13,839 nucleotides of DNA, taken from NCBI GenBank assembly GCA_023257525.1, contig JALRCB010000017.1, forward strand, positions 1 through 13,839. Reading direction: 5' to 3'. The notes under the pieces were generated by a model. The model saw only the letters and a program-made list of their open reading frames with translations, was not told the origin of the DNA and did no database searches. This document shows, piece by piece, positions 1 to 8,928 of the stretch (its first letter is position 1; every line of letters starts with the position of its first letter). The DNA is from Candidatus Nanopelagicales bacterium (GTDB lineage Bacteria > Actinomycetota > Actinomycetes > S36-B12 > UBA5976). The position numbers and the translations under genes are program-made.

Positions 1-56
1 CACGCGCAACTTCAGTTCGCTTACGCGCGGCCCAAAGAATTGGGGTGGCCGCATGA
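1..56 (+). CDS. rsmH: 16S rRNA (cytosine-1402-N4)-methyltransferase RsmH, 3' end only
   Basis: Only the last 17 codons are present, read from base 3, with the gene running off the left edge. They encode RATSVRLRAAQRIGVAA and then TGA. A short basic tail with an S-x-x-L-R-A motif is typical of the C-terminus of RsmH (MraW), which methylates C1402 of 16S rRNA and usually sits directly upstream of ftsL in dcw clusters. The stop overlaps the next gene's start as ATGA. The call rests on this tail plus gene order. No catalytic region is visible, so the identity is inferred rather than proven. Confidence 0.7.
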   Translation, partial: RATSVRLRAAQRIGVAA

Positions 57-559
57 GCGCAGTACCAGCTCGCACTCCAGCCCTAGCTCCGATTCCTCGT
101 AAATCTCGCACTATGCGAAAGCTTTCATTAGTTAAGCCGATGATGAAGCCAATCGTTTCTCCAATTGCCCAAGCTATTCCAGTAGGTGTGCCACAAGGCC
201 GCGCCAGTAGCCGAACTTTCCTATTTGTGATTATCGGCATGATTGTCGCTGGCATGATGACACTTTTGTATGTGAATACTCTGGCCGCACAAGCTTCATT
301 CCAAAAGCATGCGCTACAGATTCAACTAAGTCAGATGACTGCAGAGGAGCAGCGAATTGCAAGCACAGTTGCCGCAGGTGAGTCTCCAGGCAATTTGATA
401 ATTACTGCGCAGAACATGGGAATGGTTCCTGCCCAAACTCCAGTTTTCCTTCGCCTTTCAGATCGTGAAATTTTAGGTAAGCCAGTTGTTGCAGTAGCAC
501 CCGCTGTTCCGGTGGCACCAGTTGTACCTGCAGCGCCAGTTGTACCGGCGGCGCAATGA
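53..559 (+). CDS. ftsL: FtsL-like septum formation protein (single-pass membrane)
   Basis: This 168-residue bitopic protein fits FtsL by position (between rsmH and ftsI) and architecture. It has a basic, proline-containing cytoplasmic N-terminus (residues 1-54), one hydrophobic segment (about 55-77, starting TFLFVIIGMIVAG), and an external helix-forming stretch (about 78-105, with AQASFQKHALQIQLSQM) suited to a short coiled coil. A region about 112-142 (NLIITAQNMGMVPAQ) resembles the end of other actinobacterial FtsL-like proteins. FtsL works with FtsQ and FtsB to activate FtsW-FtsI at the septum. The C-terminus (residues 146-168) is a low-complexity Pro/Ala/Val tail encoded by imperfect 18-nt repeats. 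ATG 53 overlaps the rsmH stop, and GGGGTGG lies just upstream as a weak ribosome site. FtsL sequences diverge strongly, so the name depends on context and topology rather than a diagnostic motif. Confidence 0.8.
   Translation: MSAVPARTPALAPIPRKSRTMRKLSLVKPMMKPIVSPIAQAIPVGVPQGRASSRTFLFVIIGMIVAGMMTLLYVNTLAAQASFQKHALQIQLSQMTAEEQRIASTVAAGESPGNLIITAQNMGMVPAQTPVFLRLSDREILGKPVVAVAPAVPVAPVVPAAPVVPAAQ
497..550 (+). repeat. Imperfect 18-nt tandem repeat coding an Ala-Pro-Val tail
   Basis: Three in-frame 18-nt units occupy 497-514, 515-532 and 533-550. They encode APAVPV, APVVPA and APVVPA at the end of the FtsL-like protein. The last two units differ at only four of 18 positions, and the first is more diverged. 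Repeats of this kind can expand or contract by slippage, which would change the length of the external tail without shifting the frame. Confidence 0.75.
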
Positions 560-2370
560 GCACCCCAACTTCACAACAGCGCCCAAATCCACAGAGACCG
601 CAACGGCCGCAGAATTCTAAGCAACGTTATGAACCAACCGGTCCAGTTATGGTTCCACTTGAAAGTCCTAGCAAGAGAATTCGTTTTGTAACTTTCATTT
701 TTCTAGTTGTCATGTCGCTATACATGGCACGGTTAGTTGAACTTCAAGTTGTTCGTGGCCCAGAACTTGCCGCAACTGCGCAAAACTCCAGATTGCAGAC
801 ACTAACTTTGCCTGCGTTGCGCGGAAACTTCACCGACAGTGACGGAGTGCCTATTGCGACTACGGTTATGGCACGCAACGTAACAGTTGATCCCAAATTG
901 ATCACTGATCCAGCTGGCACTGCCGCAGCACTTTCGCCAATCCTTGGAATTCCAGTTGAAACGATTGTCGCTTCACTAACGGTTGATTCAAGATTCTCTT
1001 ATGTAGCTAAGCGAATCACACCAGATACTTGGAAGTTAGTTGCCGAACTTGGTATCCCTGGGGTGTTTAGTGAGCCAACAACTAATCGGGTTTATCCAAA
1101 CGGAAATCTTGCGGCCAGTGTTATTGGTTATGTTGGAGCCGAAGGCACTGGACTTGGCGGACTTGAATTTGGGCTCAATGAACAGTTGATGGGGCAAGAC
1201 GGCAAGTTAACTGTTGAGCGAGTTAATGGTCGCGAAATTCCAGCGAGCGAACGACAGAGCATTGATCCAGTAAATGGGCTTTCCGTGCGACTAACTCTTG
1301 ATTCCAATTTGCAAGCAATGCTAGAAAAATCCTTGGGCGATCAAGTCGTTGCAACCGGCGCTGAAGGTGGCGTTGCAGTAATTATGGAGCCGGGAACTGG
1401 AAACATCTTGGCTATGGCAACGTATCCAACATTTGATCCAAACAACCCGTTTGCAACAGATGATAAATCAAAGCGTAATACTGCAGTTACGGACGTTTTT
1501 GAACCAGGTTCAACTAGCAAAGTCATGACGATGGCTTCGGTAATCGAAGAAGGCGGCGCTAACCCTGGAACGCAGTACACAATCGAAAATCGAATCAGTC
1601 GCGGTGGTTCTTCATTTAAGGATTACGTCGATCATCCAACTTTGAGACTAACTTTGGCTGGTGTTTTGGCTAAGTCAAGCAACATTGGAACCATTCTGGC
1701 TTCCGAATCCATCGGCGAAAAGAAGCTATATGAATATTTGAAAAAATTTGGCATTGGCCAATCAACGGGCATGAACTTCCCGGGTGAAAGCGGTGGCAAG
1801 CTGCCTGACATTAACAATGAAAACGAATGGTCGGCTACAACTTTCCCAACATTGGCATTTGGTCAAGGCTTATCCGTTAATGCCGTTCAAGCCACTAGCG
1901 TTTTTGCAACGATTGCTAATGACGGGGTTCGGATGTTGCCTCGACTAATCGCTGGCTATTCAAATAATGAAGGTATTTACGAACCGACCACGGTAAACGA
2001 AGGTGTTCGAGTTGTTAGCCCAGAAACGGCAAAGACCGTTCGGGAAATGTTGGAAGGCGTGGTTTCGGAAGATGGAACTGCAAAGAACATGCAGATTCCT
2101 GGATACCGAGTCGGTGGCAAGACTGGTACCGCAAACCGATATGACGAAGCTACTGGCGGCTACAGCGGTTACACATCTTCATTCATTGGCATGGCGCCAG
2201 CAGAAAAACCAGCACTTGTTATGAGTGTGAGTATTCACAATCCAAAGACAAGTACTTACGGAAGCGTTGTTGCTGGACCAGTATTCAAAAAAGTTATGAC
2301 TTATGCCCTTGCCCACAAGAAGGTTCCACCTTCAACAACTAAGCCGCCCAAGCTTCCAGTTGAGTGGTAA
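556..2370 (+). CDS. ftsI: Division-specific class B penicillin-binding protein (FtsI/PbpB)
   Basis: This 604-residue septal transpeptidase cross-links new peptidoglycan at the division site and is the partner of the glycan polymerase FtsW. It has a Gln/Pro/Arg-rich cytoplasmic N-terminus (residues 1-40), one membrane anchor (about 43-61, FVTFIFLVVMSLYMARLVE), and a dimerisation/pedestal domain up to about 240. The transpeptidase domain carries all three active-site motifs: S319-T-S-K322 (acylated Ser319), S374-S-N376 and K522-T-G-T525. No PASTA repeats follow the KTGT box, as expected for actinobacterial PbpB and unlike the Bacillus PBP2B type. The ATG overlaps the upstream stop as ATGA and no good Shine-Dalgarno sequence precedes it, so translation probably depends on reinitiation after ftsL. 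Its place before murE is the standard order. Confidence 0.96.
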   Translation: MSTPTSQQRPNPQRPQRPQNSKQRYEPTGPVMVPLESPSKRIRFVTFIFLVVMSLYMARLVELQVVRGPELAATAQNSRLQTLTLPALRGNFTDSDGVPIATTVMARNVTVDPKLITDPAGTAAALSPILGIPVETIVASLTVDSRFSYVAKRITPDTWKLVAELGIPGVFSEPTTNRVYPNGNLAASVIGYVGAEGTGLGGLEFGLNEQLMGQDGKLTVERVNGREIPASERQSIDPVNGLSVRLTLDSNLQAMLEKSLGDQVVATGAEGGVAVIMEPGTGNILAMATYPTFDPNNPFATDDKSKRNTAVTDVFEPGSTSKVMTMASVIEEGGANPGTQYTIENRISRGGSSFKDYVDHPTLRLTLAGVLAKSSNIGTILASESIGEKKLYEYLKKFGIGQSTGMNFPGESGGKLPDINNENEWSATTFPTLAFGQGLSVNAVQATSVFATIANDGVRMLPRLIAGYSNNEGIYEPTTVNEGVRVVSPETAKTVREMLEGVVSEDGTAKNMQIPGYRVGGKTGTANRYDEATGGYSGYTSSFIGMAPAEKPALVMSVSIHNPKTSTYGSVVAGPVFKKVMTYALAHKKVPPSTTKPPKLPVEW

Positions 2371-2375
2371 GCGAG

Positions 2376-3851
2376 ATGACCCGACCAAAGACTGATGGTT
2401 CCGAGCTTTCGCAACTCGCCACTTTAGTATCGGGAACCTGCTTAGGTGATGCAAAAGCTTTTGGAGTAACACATAACTCAAAATCTGCCCAAGCTGGCGA
2501 TCTTTACGTTGCTTTACTTGGCGCAAACAACCATGGCATTGATTTTCTTGATGAAGCGGTCGCAAATGGTGCCATAGCCGTGGCATCAGATTCACACGGT
2601 GTGGCAATTGCTAAGCAAAAAGGTATCCCGACAATCGAACTATCAAATGCTAGAGAAGATATGGCGAAATTGGCGGCTGAAGTTTATGGCCACCCAGAAC
2701 GAAAATTAACACTTGCGGGAGTGACTGGAACTAACGGAAAGACCACAACTACCCACATTTTGCGTTCCATCTTTTTAGATGCGAAAAAGCATGTTGGGGT
2801 TATCGGAACCCTAGGTACTTACTTAGATGAGGAGCACTTGCCTGGCGCTCGAACTACACCCGAGTCCACGGATCTATATGCAACTTTGGCAGTGATGGCT
2901 GAACGCGGGATCACACATGTGTTCATGGAAGTTTCCAGCCATGCACTTGCTCTGAATCGAGTCTCAGGAATCAAATTTGATGTAGCAATTTTTACAAATC
3001 TAACCCAGGATCATTTGGATTTTCACGGCTCAATGGAAAACTACTTTGCAGCTAAAGCGCTTTTGTTTACTCCAGAATTTTCTAAGCAAGCAATCATCTG
3101 CACAGATGATGAGTGGGGCACGAAACTCGCAGGGCAAGTCAAGATTCCGGTAATTACGATCGGTACAAATGGCGACTGGAAAACTTCTCAACCAAATTCG
3201 AGTGCTAACGGAATAACTACTCAGCTAATTGAAATTCAAAACTCTGATTCAATCTCACTTTCGGTGAACATGCTTGGTTCATACAACGCAACAAATGCCG
3301 CATGCGCACTTGCTGCCAGTCAGATTCTGGGTCTACCGATTGCCGCGAGTCTTGAATCATTAAAGAACGTCCGATCAATCCCAGGCAGACTAGAGAATGT
3401 CGATATCGATAGTCCTGGCACCGCAATCGTGGATTATGCACACACGCCTGATGCAGTAGCAACTGTGCTGACCGTTATTAGAGACGCAAATCCAAACAAA
3501 GTAATTACCGTTATTGGTTGTGGTGGAGACCGTGATTCCTTGAAGCGACCATTGATGGGCAAGGTCGCGGCGCAGCTTTCAGATGTTGTGATTGTTACCG
3601 ACGACAATCCAAGGTCAGAGGATCCAGCAGCAATCCGAAAGTCTGTTGTTGATGGCACAAAGACTGGTTCAGCTCAAGTGTTTGAGGTTAGTGATCGTCG
3701 AGAAGCAATTTCACAAGCTCTAAAACTTGCTGAACCTGGTGACGTAATCGCAGTACTTGGCAAAGGACACGAAACCGGCCAAGAGATTTCTGGCAAAGTG
3801 TTGCCATTTGATGATCGTGTAGTCGTGCGAGAGGAGTCCAAGAATGTATGA
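2376..3851 (+). CDS. murE: UDP-MurNAc-L-Ala-D-Glu:meso-diaminopimelate ligase MurE
   Basis: This ATP-dependent Mur ligase adds the third stem-peptide residue in the cytoplasm. Counting 491 residues from ATG 2376, the uridine-binding N-domain is followed by the ATP loop T117-G-T-N-G-K122-TTTT, the substrate motif ARTTPESTD, E185-V-S-S-H-A-L191, and the C-domain. That domain holds D410-N-P-R413, the signature for meso-diaminopimelate rather than lysine, and a GKGHETGQEI segment near the end. A GTG at 2364 in the same frame would add four residues and overlap the ftsI stop. I prefer the ATG, 5 nt after that stop, although neither has a strong ribosome site. The 3' end overlaps murF by 8 nt. Confidence 0.96.
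   Translation: MTRPKTDGSELSQLATLVSGTCLGDAKAFGVTHNSKSAQAGDLYVALLGANNHGIDFLDEAVANGAIAVASDSHGVAIAKQKGIPTIELSNAREDMAKLAAEVYGHPERKLTLAGVTGTNGKTTTTHILRSIFLDAKKHVGVIGTLGTYLDEEHLPGARTTPESTDLYATLAVMAERGITHVFMEVSSHALALNRVSGIKFDVAIFTNLTQDHLDFHGSMENYFAAKALLFTPEFSKQAIICTDDEWGTKLAGQVKIPVITIGTNGDWKTSQPNSSANGITTQLIEIQNSDSISLSVNMLGSYNATNAACALAASQILGLPIAASLESLKNVRSIPGRLENVDIDSPGTAIVDYAHTPDAVATVLTVIRDANPNKVITVIGCGGDRDSLKRPLMGKVAAQLSDVVIVTDDNPRSEDPAAIRKSVVDGTKTGSAQVFEVSDRREAISQALKLAEPGDVIAVLGKGHETGQEISGKVLPFDDRVVVREESKNV
3829..3836 (+). promoter_or_regulatory. Strong ribosome binding site for murF
   Basis: GAGAGGAG lies inside the last codons of murE, 7 nt before the murF ATG at 3844. It is the closest match to the anti-Shine-Dalgarno consensus that I found in this cluster, and it fixes the murF start despite the overlap with murE. 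Confidence 0.75.
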
Positions 3852-5247
3852 CTTAACGCTTGGACAAATTTGCGTCATTGTTGGCGGCGAATTAATCGGC
3901 GATCCAACCATTAAAGTATCTGGAATTTCGATCGATTCTCGATCATGTGCTTCTGGAGACCTGTTTGCAGCAATTGTCGGTGAGCGTGTTGATGGTCATG
4001 ACTATGTTGGTCAAGCAATTAGCAATGGAGCCAGCGCACTACTGACTTCCAAGCAGGTCGAAGGTTCTCAGGTAATAGTTCCGGCTTCACCCGATGCCCT
4101 GGATCCAGTCATTCATGCGATTGCAAAGATTTCATCCCATGTCAGATCTCTGATGCGTGGCATAGAAGTGATTGGTATTACCGGATCCTCTGGCAAGACT
4201 TCAACCAAAGACATGATTGGCCAAGTTTTGTCCCATGCTGCAACTACTCATGCTCCAGCAGGTTCTCAGAATAATGAACTCGGTTTACCTTTAACTTTGC
4301 TTTCCGCGCCCCGAGATGTGAGGTACCTTGTCGCCGAAATGGGAATGCGCGGACTCGGCCACATAACGCATCTTTGCGAATTAGCCCAACCTACGATCGG
4401 TGTCATAACTAACGTTGGTCGCGCTCACATTGGTGAAGTTGGCAGCATCGAAGGCATTGCAAAAGCTAAATCTGAATTAGTGAAAGCAATTCCGTCTTCT
4501 GGCGTAGTTGTTCTCAATGCTGATGACGAACGTGTTGTGGCAATGCGTGAATTAACTAAAGCAACCGTATTTACATATGGTTTCTCAAGCGCTGCTGATG
4601 TTAGGGCAGAAAATCTGCAATTAACGGCTTATGGAAGCTACACCTTCGATTTGGTTTATCGCGGTGAGCGGATTCAAACGTCTATTCCGATGCTTGGTGA
4701 ACATAACGTACTCAATGCACTAGCCGCCGCCGCCGTTGGAATTGCTGTTGGAATGGAAGTCACGGATATCGCGCGTGCGCTAACGACGCTTAAGTTGATG
4801 AGTAAGTGGCGAATAGAAGTTCATCAAATACCAGGGAACGTAACGATCATTAATGATGCTTACAACGCCAATCCAGAATCAATGACTGCCGCTTTAGAAA
4901 CATTGACAGCAATCCCTGCTGCTGGCAAAAAGTTTGCAGTTTTAGGCAAGATGCATGAGCTCGGTGACGACAGTGACGCGATCCATGCGCAAATCGCAAA
5001 ACTGGCAATTGAGCTAGGTGTATCGCAGGTGGTGGCCGTAGGCGAGGCTGCTAAAACTTATGGGTTGCCGCAGACTATGGGCCAAAAATCGGTGTGGTTA
5101 CCCGACTTTGATAGCGCCTGCGACTACATTGTAAATGAAGTTAACTCTGGTGACGTTCTATTGTTTAAGGCTTCACGCGCTGAACAATTCGAACTGCTTG
5201 CCGATCAGATTGAAGTTGTTTTGCGCGCGAAGTGGGGCCAACAGTGA
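3844..5247 (+). CDS. murF: UDP-MurNAc-tripeptide:D-Ala-D-Ala ligase MurF
   Basis: This 467-residue Mur ligase attaches D-Ala-D-Ala to UDP-MurNAc-tripeptide, the last soluble step before MraY. The N-domain contains the ISIDSRSCASGDLFAAI segment. The ATP loop is T113-G-S-S-G-K118-TSTK, where the GSSGKT form, rather than GTNGKT, is characteristic of MurF. It is followed by NNELGLPLTLL, the EMGMRGLGHI stretch, and D338-A-Y-N-A-N-P344 in the C-domain. The length is normal for the family. The ATG overlaps the murE stop by 8 nt and has a good ribosome site. Its own stop overlaps the mraY start as GTGA. Side by side with murE, it completes the pentapeptide substrate. Confidence 0.96.
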   Translation: MYDLTLGQICVIVGGELIGDPTIKVSGISIDSRSCASGDLFAAIVGERVDGHDYVGQAISNGASALLTSKQVEGSQVIVPASPDALDPVIHAIAKISSHVRSLMRGIEVIGITGSSGKTSTKDMIGQVLSHAATTHAPAGSQNNELGLPLTLLSAPRDVRYLVAEMGMRGLGHITHLCELAQPTIGVITNVGRAHIGEVGSIEGIAKAKSELVKAIPSSGVVVLNADDERVVAMRELTKATVFTYGFSSAADVRAENLQLTAYGSYTFDLVYRGERIQTSIPMLGEHNVLNALAAAAVGIAVGMEVTDIARALTTLKLMSKWRIEVHQIPGNVTIINDAYNANPESMTAALETLTAIPAAGKKFAVLGKMHELGDDSDAIHAQIAKLAIELGVSQVVAVGEAAKTYGLPQTMGQKSVWLPDFDSACDYIVNEVNSGDVLLFKASRAEQFELLADQIEVVLRAKWGQQ

Positions 5248-6311
5248 AGCTTGTAGTGCTAGCTGGTGCGTTAGCAACACTGTTTTCCCTAATCGGAACT
5301 CCGTTACTTATTAACTTGCTACGTAATCGCGGAATAGCCCAAGCAATTCGGGAATCTACCGAAGATGTTAACTATCCAGAACATGGCAGCAAGCGCGGAA
5401 CTCCGTCAATGGGTGGCGTCGCCATAGTTGGTTCGGTAGTTCTGGCTTATTTCTTGGCGCACTTGATCATGATGCGACCACCAACAGCATCTGGTCTACT
5501 TGCAATCTATTTAATGGTTGCCTTGAGCTTGGTTGGTCTGGCTGACGATTATTTGAAAATCTTTAAGCAGCGAAGCACTGGAATCAGAGCTCGGACAAAA
5601 CTTCTAGGACAAGCAGTAGCTGCACTTTCATTTGGATACCTTGCTATGCAATTCCCGGACGAAGGTGGGAATGTTCCAGTAAGTAGTGCCATCTCATGGG
5701 TAAGAGATACCGATTGGATCTTGCCATCGGCCTTAGTGCTGTTATGGATCTGGTTCTTGGTCACTGGAATTACAAATGGCGTTAACTTAACGGATGGCTT
5801 AGATGGCTTGGCAATCGGCGCTGCACTTCTTTCATTTGTCGCTTACACCGTGATGTCGATTTGGCAGTATGGCCAAAGTTGTTTTTGGGGCGAGATACCG
5901 CGCTGTTACACAGTTCGTGATCCACTCGACCTAGCGGTGTTTGCAGCAGCAACCGCTGGTGCCTGCTTTGGTTTCTTGTGGTGGAACTCAAGTCCAGCGC
6001 GAATCTTTATGGGCGATACTGGCTCACTCGCGCTTGGTGGTGGACTCGCAGCACTTGCCTTAATGACCAGAACTGAATTACTACTTGGCCTAATTGGTGG
6101 TCTATTCGTGTTGATCACGCTTTCAGTGATTGCCCAAGTTGGTTCCTACAAGTTAACGGGCCGACGAGTTTTGCGAATGGCTCCGCTACATCATCATTTT
6201 GAAATGAAGGGCTGGCCGGAAGTGTTAATCGTGGTTCGCTTCTGGATTATTCAAGGGCTTTGTGTTGGTGCCGGTATGGCATTGTTCTATGCGGAATGGG
6301 TTCGGCAGTAA
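5244..6311 (+). CDS. mraY: Phospho-N-acetylmuramoyl-pentapeptide transferase MraY
   Basis: This polytopic membrane enzyme transfers phospho-MurNAc-pentapeptide from UDP to undecaprenyl phosphate, making lipid I. Counted from GTG 5244 (355 residues), the catalytic and metal-binding signatures are present: D101-D102-Y, N181-L-T-D-G-L-D-G188, M256-G-D258-T-G-S, and the A313-P-L-H-H-H-F319 loop. PSMGGVAI near the N-terminus is also typical. Many hydrophobic helices alternate with short loops, as expected for ten membrane spans. An in-frame GTG at 5232 would add four residues. I chose 5244 because it gives the usual N-terminus (KLVVLAGALATL) and a GTGA overlap with the murF stop, with GGGG 6 nt upstream of it. 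A short cytosolic gap separates it from murD. Confidence 0.96.
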   Translation: MKLVVLAGALATLFSLIGTPLLINLLRNRGIAQAIRESTEDVNYPEHGSKRGTPSMGGVAIVGSVVLAYFLAHLIMMRPPTASGLLAIYLMVALSLVGLADDYLKIFKQRSTGIRARTKLLGQAVAALSFGYLAMQFPDEGGNVPVSSAISWVRDTDWILPSALVLLWIWFLVTGITNGVNLTDGLDGLAIGAALLSFVAYTVMSIWQYGQSCFWGEIPRCYTVRDPLDLAVFAAATAGACFGFLWWNSSPARIFMGDTGSLALGGGLAALALMTRTELLLGLIGGLFVLITLSVIAQVGSYKLTGRRVLRMAPLHHHFEMKGWPEVLIVVRFWIIQGLCVGAGMALFYAEWVRQ

Positions 6312-6316
6312 AAACT

Positions 6317-7756
6317 ATGACTTCCCTGAATCTTGATGAATTGAGTCGCACCAGTGATTGGTCGCAAGTTCGAGTTTGTGTTGTTGGCCTTGGTGTTGCC
6401 GGATTTGCTGCGGCAGATGCGTTAGTGAATCTGGGTGCAAAAGTAATTGTCATTGATGCGGAATCAGGTGAACGTCAGAAAGAGCGAGCCGTAATTTTAG
6501 AAATTTTGGGCGCAGACATTCGACTAGGCGATGACACTCAACTTCCAAATGACATCGATTTACTTGTGCTTTCTCCTGGGGTGTCACCACTTTCTCCAAT
6601 CGTTAAAGCAGCGCAAGCTGCAGGAGTGGAGATTTGGGGAGAACTTGAGCTGGCTTGGCGACTTCGCGACCCGGCTCATCTGGCTCCTTGGTTGTTGGTC
6701 ACCGGAACAAATGGAAAGACCACAACGACTTTGATGCTGGAATCTATTTTGTTAGCTGCTGGGAAGCGAACCGTTGCGGCTGGAAACATCGGCCGTTCCC
6801 TGGTTGAAGTTGTTATGGATCCAACTCCATGGGATGTGCTTGCTATTGAGGTGGGTGCACCACAACTTCCTTTCGTTCATTCAATTTCACCGCAGGCAGC
6901 AGTTTGCTTAAATCTGGCGCAGGATCACATCGATCTGTTTGGCACCTTTGAGGCCTATCGCGATGCAAAGGCAAAGGTTTATGAACGATGCCAAGTTGCA
7001 GCAATCTTCAACGTTGCCGATGCCGAAACAATTCGCATGGTGGAAGAGGCAGAAGTAATTGAAGGATGTCGCGCAATCGGTTTTTCAACTGGAATTCCTG
7101 ACATCTCAATGCTTGGAGTCGTCGAAGAATTTCTCGTTGATCGTGCATTTCTAGAAAACCGTCGAGAGGCAGCACTAGAACTTGCTGAGATTACTGACTT
7201 AGCAATTCCAGCTGTCCACAACATTGCAAACGCATTAGCTGCTAGTGCACTAGCGCGCGCTCATGGCATTGAAGCCAGGGCAATTCGCGATGGCTTGCGA
7301 TCATGGCAACCAGCTCCGCATCGCATTGCTCATGCCGGACAAGTTGCTGGCGTTGACTACATCGATGATTCCAAAGCAACCAATACTCATGCCGCGGCTA
7401 CTTCATTGACTGCCTATAAGTCAGTCGTTTGGATTGCTGGGGGAATGGCAAAAGGTCAGGATTTTGATGAATTAGTCCTCGATAATGCCCATCGAATGCG
7501 AGCCGTTGTGCTTTTGGGCGTAGATCAGGATTTGATCGCAGCCGCCTTAAAGCGACACGCTCCGAATGTCCCTATTCATCGGGTTGAAAGCAAGGAAACT
7601 AATGCAATGGAGTTAGTTGTGGCGCTCGCAGCCGAGGCGGCACAACCAGGAGACACCGTACTTTTGGCACCTGGCTGCGCTTCTTGGGACATGTTCAAGG
7701 ATTATTCAGCCCGAGGCGATGCATTTGCCGCCGCAGTTAAGGGACTCAAGTCATGA
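6317..7756 (+). CDS. murD: UDP-MurNAc-L-alanine:D-glutamate ligase MurD
   Basis: This enzyme adds D-glutamate to UDP-MurNAc-L-Ala in the cytoplasm. With ATG 6317 it has 479 residues: a Rossmann-like N-domain beginning VRVCVVGLGVAGFAAADAL, the ATP loop T129-G-T-N-G-K134-TTTT, AAGNIGRSL, a QDHIDLFGTFEAY segment in the central domain, D350-D-S-K-A-T-N356 and GGMAKGQDF in the C-domain. The reading frame is open further upstream and another ATG at 6296 would overlap mraY by 16 nt. I prefer 6317, 5 nt after the mraY stop, because it gives a more usual N-terminal length, but neither has a clear ribosome site. The stop overlaps ftsW as ATGA. Confidence 0.95.
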   Translation: MTSLNLDELSRTSDWSQVRVCVVGLGVAGFAAADALVNLGAKVIVIDAESGERQKERAVILEILGADIRLGDDTQLPNDIDLLVLSPGVSPLSPIVKAAQAAGVEIWGELELAWRLRDPAHLAPWLLVTGTNGKTTTTLMLESILLAAGKRTVAAGNIGRSLVEVVMDPTPWDVLAIEVGAPQLPFVHSISPQAAVCLNLAQDHIDLFGTFEAYRDAKAKVYERCQVAAIFNVADAETIRMVEEAEVIEGCRAIGFSTGIPDISMLGVVEEFLVDRAFLENRREAALELAEITDLAIPAVHNIANALAASALARAHGIEARAIRDGLRSWQPAPHRIAHAGQVAGVDYIDDSKATNTHAAATSLTAYKSVVWIAGGMAKGQDFDELVLDNAHRMRAVVLLGVDQDLIAAALKRHAPNVPIHRVESKETNAMELVVALAAEAAQPGDTVLLAPGCASWDMFKDYSARGDAFAAAVKGLKS

Positions 7757-8925
7757 CCGCAACCAGACCAGTAAAACGTAACAGCCCTAATGGCGGACTG
7801 TCTGCTCGACTAGAGCATCCAATGGTTCATTACCAAATTCTTTTAGGTGCTACCGGATTTTTACTCGCACTTGGCATCGTCATGGTTGCATCGGCTTCAA
7901 GTGATTTTTCTTATCAACAAAATAACGGTAACTCTTGGGCACTTGCAACTAGACAATTGATTTTTGCAGCAATTGGCGTTTTCTTGATGATGGCAGTTTC
8001 GAAAATGCATGTTGATGCGATTCGCCGGTGGGCTCCACTCTTCATGGTCGTTGTCGGCGTACTTTTGGTCGCTGTGTTATTGATTGGAACTGCGGTTCAT
8101 GGACAGAAGAACTGGATTGACTTTGGTGGTCCGTTCCGAATTCAACCTTCAGAATTTGCCAAACTTGCGATCATTATGTGGGGCGCAGATATTTTGGATC
8201 GTAAGTACCACTTACTAGAACAACGAAATCATTTGTTGATTCCAGTGTTGCCCGTTTGCGTCACAGTACTTTTGTTAGTTGTTTTGCAGGGAGACTTGGG
8301 AACTGCGATGGTAATGATGCCGATTATGGCTTCGCTACTTTATTTTGTTGGAGCCCCAAGAAAATGGTTCTTAGTAATGGGTGCGGTAGGTCTGGCTGGG
8401 ATCGCAGCTTTATCATTTGCAGCTCCTTATCGAATGGCTCGATTCACCTCTTGGTTGGATCCATATGCGGATGCGCAAGGAACTGGCTTTCAGGTAATTC
8501 ATGGTCAGCAGGCTCTGGGTTCTGGTGGTTGGTGGGGCGTTGGCCTTGGCGGCTCCCGCGAAAAATGGGGCACTCTTCCGGAAGCACATACCGACTTCAT
8601 TTACGCAGTTCTAGGCGAAGAACTTGGAATCATCGGAACTATTCTGGTCCTAGTGATATTCACTGCGATTGCAATTGTGGGATTGCGAATCGCTAGAAAC
8701 ACTAATGAGGCATTTATTCAAATCGCATCATTAGGAATTGTCGCTTGGATAGTTACCCAAGCCTTGGTGAATATCGGTGCCGTACTTGGCATTCTTCCAA
8801 TCACCGGTGTGCCATTACCTTTGGTTTCCTATGGTGGATCGTCTTTGATTCCAACTTTGCTTGCTATGGGAATTCTTATGGCATTTGCAAAGCACGAGGC
8901 GTATATGCAGGAACAAAAAAAATGA
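7753..8925 (+). CDS. ftsW: SEDS-family septal peptidoglycan polymerase FtsW
   Basis: FtsW polymerises lipid II into glycan strands at the septum together with FtsI. The 390-residue protein has a short cytoplasmic N-terminus, then many membrane spans (first about 28-48, second about 67-83). The large external loop carries the family hallmarks: SWLDPYADAQGTGFQ, then GWWGVGLGGSREKWG and LPEAHTDFIYAVLGEELG. Asp281 in AHTDF corresponds to the essential acidic residue of SEDS polymerases. The closing PLVSYGGSSLIPTLLAMGILM segment is also characteristic. The ATG overlaps the murD stop and has AAGGGA 8 nt upstream. Its position in the dcw cluster, beside a class B PBP, argues for FtsW rather than RodA. 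The 3' end carries an A8 run immediately before the stop. Confidence 0.95.
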   Translation: MTATRPVKRNSPNGGLSARLEHPMVHYQILLGATGFLLALGIVMVASASSDFSYQQNNGNSWALATRQLIFAAIGVFLMMAVSKMHVDAIRRWAPLFMVVVGVLLVAVLLIGTAVHGQKNWIDFGGPFRIQPSEFAKLAIIMWGADILDRKYHLLEQRNHLLIPVLPVCVTVLLLVVLQGDLGTAMVMMPIMASLLYFVGAPRKWFLVMGAVGLAGIAALSFAAPYRMARFTSWLDPYADAQGTGFQVIHGQQALGSGGWWGVGLGGSREKWGTLPEAHTDFIYAVLGEELGIIGTILVLVIFTAIAIVGLRIARNTNEAFIQIASLGIVAWIVTQALVNIGAVLGILPITGVPLPLVSYGGSSLIPTLLAMGILMAFAKHEAYMQEQKK

Positions 8926-8928
8926 CAT

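Noticed and set aside
6260..6316. An upstream extension of murD beginning MCWCRYG.
   Set aside because: It is the out-of-frame reading of the mraY 3' end and adds a Cys/Trp-rich stretch unlike MurD proteins.
8256..8696. A 146-codon open frame inside ftsW.
   Set aside because: It is a shifted reading of conserved SEDS sequence, rich in Cys, Trp and Ser, with no recognisable domain.
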